From the NCBI GenBank assembly GCA_048594975.1, contig JBMDXQ010000011.1, positions 29,449 to 93,448 on the forward strand: a stretch of 64,000 nt of DNA, written 5' to 3'. A program made the translations under genes and the position numbers. This DNA comes from JBMDXB01 sp048594975 (GTDB taxonomy: Bacteria > Acidobacteriota > Vicinamibacteria > Vicinamibacterales > 2-12-FULL-66-21). Below the pieces are notes generated by a model. That model did not search any database. It was not told where the DNA came from and was given only the letters and a program-made list of their open reading frames with translations. Each line of letters begins with the position of its first letter. Position 1 is the first letter of the stretch. This document shows, piece after piece, positions 61,077-64,000 of this stretch.

Positions 61077-61796
61077 TTATCGCGGAATGTGTGCGGTCGC
61101 AGCGGCGATATTGCGAGCGGCTTCCTCCAAGAACTCGCTCAAGGTGGGAAGAGCCTGCCGACGCCCTGCCCGAACATCCGCCAGCCTGAGTGATAGGTTC
61201 GCTCGAAACAACTGCCGAACGATGTCAGGACCTCGTCGCGCGATCGAGTCATCCATAGCCGACACGAGTCCCTCCAGGGCTTCTACTTGGACCATTCCGC
61301 TCTGCCGCACTTTCTCAAGCGCACCTGCGATTTCCTTCCAGGCTTCAAACTGGGCGCGCCGGCGCTCGAAGACAAACTCGGCGTTCTTGCGATCGCCGCA
61401 AAAGGAAGTGTCGGCGAACACTGCGCCGTCGGGGACCACGACGATATGCGACGGGTCGCCCGTGAGTGGAAGATCGGCGGTCCGGGTGACCGTCCCCTTC
61501 GGAGCAATGTAGCCGTCACCCGGCCCGAGTCCCTCGAATTGGCGGAAAGCGTCAATGCCATATCCACTGTGGGCTGCACCGGGTTCGGTTCCAACGACAA
61601 TGGTGACCTGCCATGCGGTCACCACCTTCGTGCCAGTGTTCTGAAGAGTGAGCGTGACTTTGCGACGATACGGGTCACTTGTGGAGCCCACCACCAACAG
61701 TGGCACGGCGCAGGTCGAGTCCTGAATTTGTGGGGGTGCTCCGCAAGTCACCACGCCGAGCCAGTAGAGAACTCCGAGAACAAGCTGGCCCGTCAT
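61077..61796 (-). CDS. Exported hypothetical protein with beta-sandwich and helical tail
   Basis: 239 residues. The N-terminal hydrophobic stretch (LVLGVLYWLGVVTC) may be a lipoprotein signal, though Thr before the Cys is unusual. The first half has strands (KVTLTLQNTGTKVVTAWQVT) with the same NT...TAW pattern as the downstream protein; the second half is helical and charged. ATG 61796 is chosen over an upstream TTG at 61820; AGG lies eight bases before it. Unknown function; part of the accessory segment next to the integrase. Confidence 0.6.
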   Translation of the reverse strand: MTGQLVLGVLYWLGVVTCGAPPQIQDSTCAVPLLVVGSTSDPYRRKVTLTLQNTGTKVVTAWQVTIVVGTEPGAAHSGYGIDAFRQFEGLGPGDGYIAPKGTVTRTADLPLTGDPSHIVVVPDGAVFADTSFCGDRKNAEFVFERRRAQFEAWKEIAGALEKVRQSGMVQVEALEGLVSAMDDSIARRGPDIVRQLFRANLSLRLADVRAGRRQALPTLSEFLEEAARNIAAATAHIPR

Positions 61797-61942
61797 AAGA
61801 AGCCTGCTGGATGGACCCAATCCTCACATGCAAAAGCCATCTGGCCAGCCGCCAGCAGCGCGACGATGCTTCGTCTGGCATGGCATGGCGATTCGCGTCG
61901 AGTAGTAACTCGCCGGAACTGAGCGCCATATGACTGGACTCA

Positions 61943-62929
61943 TCAGACGCCCATACGGACCGTGAGGTGCGGCACGTCGGCGCCGTTCACGTCGAAGTGA
62001 ACCTCACCTGTCTCCTGACGCCCTGCGGCGTTCGTCCGTGTTGCGTGGAGCACGTATCTGCCATCCTGAAGACCGCCGATCACGAACCGTCCGTCCGTTC
62101 CCGTGCGGGCAACGCCCCGGATCCAGTTCGGCGGCACGTCGAAGCTCACGCTCACTGGCATGTCGGTCAACGGTGATCCTGCGGGATCATAGACGACACC
62201 GGTGATATTGAACGTGGCAGCCGTAACGAGCTGGAAATTCGCTTCGCGGCGATCACCTGCCTTGACCGCGACCACGGTCGCCTCGCTTAGTCGTGACGTG
62301 CCAGGAAAGTACGTCACCGCAAATCCGTCATGCGTTCCTGGGCTTCCATAAGGTGCCGGAGATGCGACGAGATAATAATCCCCGGGTGCCAGTCCGGAAG
62401 CGGTGACCCGTCCGTCCTGGCGCACGGGGGCGTAAGAGAGGGCGACCAGCTTCTCGATGCCAGCCGTGATCTCCCGCCGGACCACTTGAAAACGAAGCCC
62501 TGCGGGCAACTCACCGTTGGCCGCGCTGATGATTCCCGTGATCGTCCCCGCCAGTGCGAGCCGCAACTCGATTCCGTCATGGGTGCTCCCCCTGCGAACA
62601 GAGATCCCGTATCCTCCGCGTGCTGGCTCGCCGTCGAAGCTCGTTGAGACATAGCCGTCTTTGCGAGCGATGACGCGGCAGTTGCCCTCAGGTGAGAGGA
62701 ACTCGAACCGCCCCGACGGGTCTGACTTGACGCGCTGCACTGGCAGCGGCGGACACGCCATGGCAAGCTCGACGTCGGCGAGTGAGTCACCGTCTGGTGA
62801 GAGTGTCCAGCCGCTGACGCGGCCCGTTCCGGGCACAGGTCCTTGCTCGCCTATCAACAACACGCTGGTAACCAGGGCAGTCAGCCCGGTCGCCGCACCG
62901 AAGATCGTGTGGCGGAGTCGTTTGCGCAT
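61943..62929 (-). CDS. Membrane-anchored or secreted carboxypeptidase-regulatory-like repeat protein
   Basis: 328 residues. MRKRLRHTIFGAATG and the following hydrophobic run form a signal anchor; then about three carboxypeptidase-regulatory-like beta domains: GRVSGWTLSPDGDSLADVEL, LAGTITGIISAANGELPAGL, and FNITGVVYDPAGSPLTDMPV with DGRFVIGGLQDGRYVLHATR. Such domains are common in surface proteins of Acidobacteria; no enzyme domain is attached. ATG 62929 has GAGG eight bases upstream. The frame stays open upstream to a TTG at 63112 through a cysteine-rich stretch; see findings. Confidence 0.75.
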   Translation of the reverse strand: MRKRLRHTIFGAATGLTALVTSVLLIGEQGPVPGTGRVSGWTLSPDGDSLADVELAMACPPLPVQRVKSDPSGRFEFLSPEGNCRVIARKDGYVSTSFDGEPARGGYGISVRRGSTHDGIELRLALAGTITGIISAANGELPAGLRFQVVRREITAGIEKLVALSYAPVRQDGRVTASGLAPGDYYLVASPAPYGSPGTHDGFAVTYFPGTSRLSEATVVAVKAGDRREANFQLVTAATFNITGVVYDPAGSPLTDMPVSVSFDVPPNWIRGVARTGTDGRFVIGGLQDGRYVLHATRTNAAGRQETGEVHFDVNGADVPHLTVRMGV

Positions 62930-63125
62930 GATGTTGCCTCGTGCTGACCAGGAGGTCGGTACTGCAAAATGGTAGCACTTTGCGGTTGGGCACGAACCGT
63001 CCGACGGACGAAAGTCCGCTGAGCAGCGACCGCACTCAAGTCGTGGACCGGCGACGCACCGCGGGCAACACCGTCGAGTGGCACGACCGCAACAATCGAC
63101 GCACTCCGGCAAGTGCCCTTTGAAA

Positions 63126-63203
63126 GGGAGCGCGCGGCGCGTGTCAAGGCCGCGTGAGCGCCGAGCGGAGCGAGGGGAGCCTTGGACACGCGCAAGCGCT
63201 CCC
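63126..63203. repeat. Long hairpin 1
   Basis: 25-base arms (63126-63150 and 63179-63203), pairing with few mismatches; the shared core is CGCGTGTC. The loop contains GAGCGCCGAGCGGAGCGAGG. Confidence 0.6.
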
Positions 63204-63270
63204 GGACAATGATCAACGACGGAGCGCGAGCCGTACCAGTCTCATGCTGGCGCTTCGGATTGTCATCCAG

Positions 63271-63351
63271 CGGCCGTGGAGCGCGCGGGCCAACGCTTCC
63301 CTCGCTTCCGCTCGGCGCTTCGCGGCGTTGACCCGCGCGCTCCAGCGGCCG
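63271..63351. repeat. Long hairpin 2
   Basis: Arms 63271-63296 and 63325-63351, core TGGAGCGCGCGGG. Its loop (CCTCGCTTCCGCTCGGCGCT) is nearly complementary to the loop of hairpin 1. Confidence 0.6.
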
Positions 63352-63515
63352 AATCGTAAGCCATCTATCAAGCGCCAGCCGCGTGTCAGCACGTTGCGTG
63401 ATGCGTTGTCTTGATCATTCAAAACGCGCGCGGATCCGTGTGCGTACCGCAGCGCGTGCCGACGCGGTTTCCACCACGACACCGCCGCCATTGTTTCGCT
63501 GTCAGCGCGACACGG

Positions 63516-63599
63516 GGAACCCAGGACGTGAACGACCCCTGGACCGTCCACGTGCCGCGTAGGGGGGCTGGACACGGGGTCGTTGACGTCCTGGGTTCC
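63516..63599. repeat. Long hairpin 3
   Basis: 24-base arms (63516-63539 and 63576-63599) with one mismatch, beginning GGAACCCAGGACGT. A second inner pairing, GTCCA with TGGAC, extends the stem. Confidence 0.65.
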
Positions 63600-63874
63600 G
63601 CTTCTGCGCTGATCGGAACCCTCTCGGAGGCCGCACAGAACGCCGCCCCATTCGACGCGAAGAGCGTCGGCGCAAGTGCATGCCGCGACAACGTCTTCGC
63701 TGCGAAGGTCCATGCCGGCCGTCGGTGCCAGGTCCATGTCGTCACCAGCGCAAAGCGGGTCAAGGAACCGGGTTGAGGGACGGGTTGAGGCCGTGCGGAG
63801 TCTCATCTCCCTCTTCGGCGTCATCCATACGTCGCCGGTGGCGTAAACGCTCACGGTCAACTAGTACTACTTTG

Positions 63875-64000
63875 TCAGATTCGTAGTTCGACGTCTTTGA
63901 GCTTCAGCATCCAATCCAGGTAATGGGGGTGCGTGATAAGAAAGTGTGCACTGAGGACATCGGTCATCACGGCACGCACCACCGGCAGGGTCAGATGCGT
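63875..64000 (-). CDS. C-terminal end of an unknown protein, 5' part outside window
   Basis: The last 41 codons of a minus-strand frame entering from the right edge and stopping at 63875-63877. The peptide (LPVVRAVMTDVLSAHFLI then THPHYLDWMLKLKDVELRI) is well formed, with helix-like spacing and no low complexity, so it is probably a real gene end. I cannot name the family from this fragment. Confidence 0.5.
   Translation of the reverse strand, partial: THLTLPVVRAVMTDVLSAHFLITHPHYLDWMLKLKDVELRI

Larger units (their letters stand above)
63113..63874. other. Gene-free stretch holding three long hairpins
   Basis: No frame here has a ribosome site or protein-like composition. The stretch contains three large inverted repeats (63126-63203, 63271-63351, 63516-63599), listed separately, and otherwise nothing I recognise. 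Confidence 0.4.

Noticed and set aside
63126..63599. Integron attC sites
   Set aside because: The hairpins lack the RYYYAAC/GTTRRRY end boxes in the right order, there is no IntI-type gene, and the nearby genes are not separated by such sites.
63213..63860. 215-codon minus-strand frame
   Set aside because: It spans hairpins 2 and 3, its composition mirrors inverted repeats, and it has no ribosome site.
59062..64000. Second attachment site marking the end of an integrated element
   Set aside because: I found no second copy of the tRNA-Pro 3' end up to the right edge. The element, if any, may end outside the window.

Overview
The window is high-GC DNA from what looks like an Acidobacteriota chromosome, most likely of the Vicinamibacteria type. 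Three things point there: a VWFA-related secreted protein of the kind typical of that phylum, two Oar-type TonB-dependent receptors with carboxypeptidase-regulatory N-termini, and a decayed PadR/ADOP-type permease locus. This placement is inference from protein families; no rRNA is present.

Layout. 1-2.7 kb: hemE (partial) coupled to a response regulator, divergent from two conserved hypothetical genes. 2.7-10.9 kb: VWFA-related protein and two large Oar-type outer-membrane receptors. 10.9-12.2 kb: a gene-poor stretch with one possible small lipoprotein. 12.2-17.5 kb: D,D-carboxypeptidase, an FdhE-like zinc-ribbon protein, glycogen synthase, thioredoxin and thioredoxin reductase. 17.6-21.4 kb: cysteine desulfurase plus MnmA (tRNA 2-thiouridine), bactofilin and a methyltransferase-like protein. 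21.6-29.9 kb: SAM hydrolase, acyl-CoA dehydrogenase, GlpX, MFS transporter, TsaC/Sua5, HflX, a TPR/SLH lipoprotein and PgsA, many joined by stop/start overlaps. 30-32.7 kb: a 903-residue coiled-coil protein with its own promoter. 32.8-44.3 kb: an exopolysaccharide region (UDP-glucuronate decarboxylase, polyprenyl-phosphate sugar transferase, several glycosyltransferases, UDP-glucose dehydrogenase, UDP-glucose epimerase), interrupted by a PadR/permease remnant, followed by an MsbA-type exporter. 46.1-52.4 kb: the housekeeping run yicC-gmk-rpoZ-coaBC-udg-priA. 52.6-58.9 kb: M50 protease, HU, Der, a membrane Ser/Thr kinase and a MerR regulator. 59.0-64 kb: tRNA-Pro followed by a frameshifted tyrosine integrase and an accessory segment of secreted proteins, long hairpins and one partial gene.

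How genes work together. Ugd makes UDP-glucuronate, which the decarboxylase can turn into UDP-xylose. GalE supplies UDP-galactose. The sugar transferase starts a lipid-linked glycan that the GT2/GT4 enzymes extend. The cysteine desulfurase feeds sulfur to MnmA. Thioredoxin and its reductase form a redox pair.

The most unusual property is in the gaps. At least eight intergenic spaces are filled almost end to end by long imperfect palindromes built from short degenerate words. The word differs between loci (GAATGCY, GATCC/TGAATCC, GGTGCT, GATCG and others), and the gaps include convergent, divergent and tandem gene pairs. Three loci share one family. Some palindromes supply start regions, stop codons or protein tails. 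A second theme is apparently leaderless genes: -10 boxes sit 6-9 bases before the start codon at several loci.
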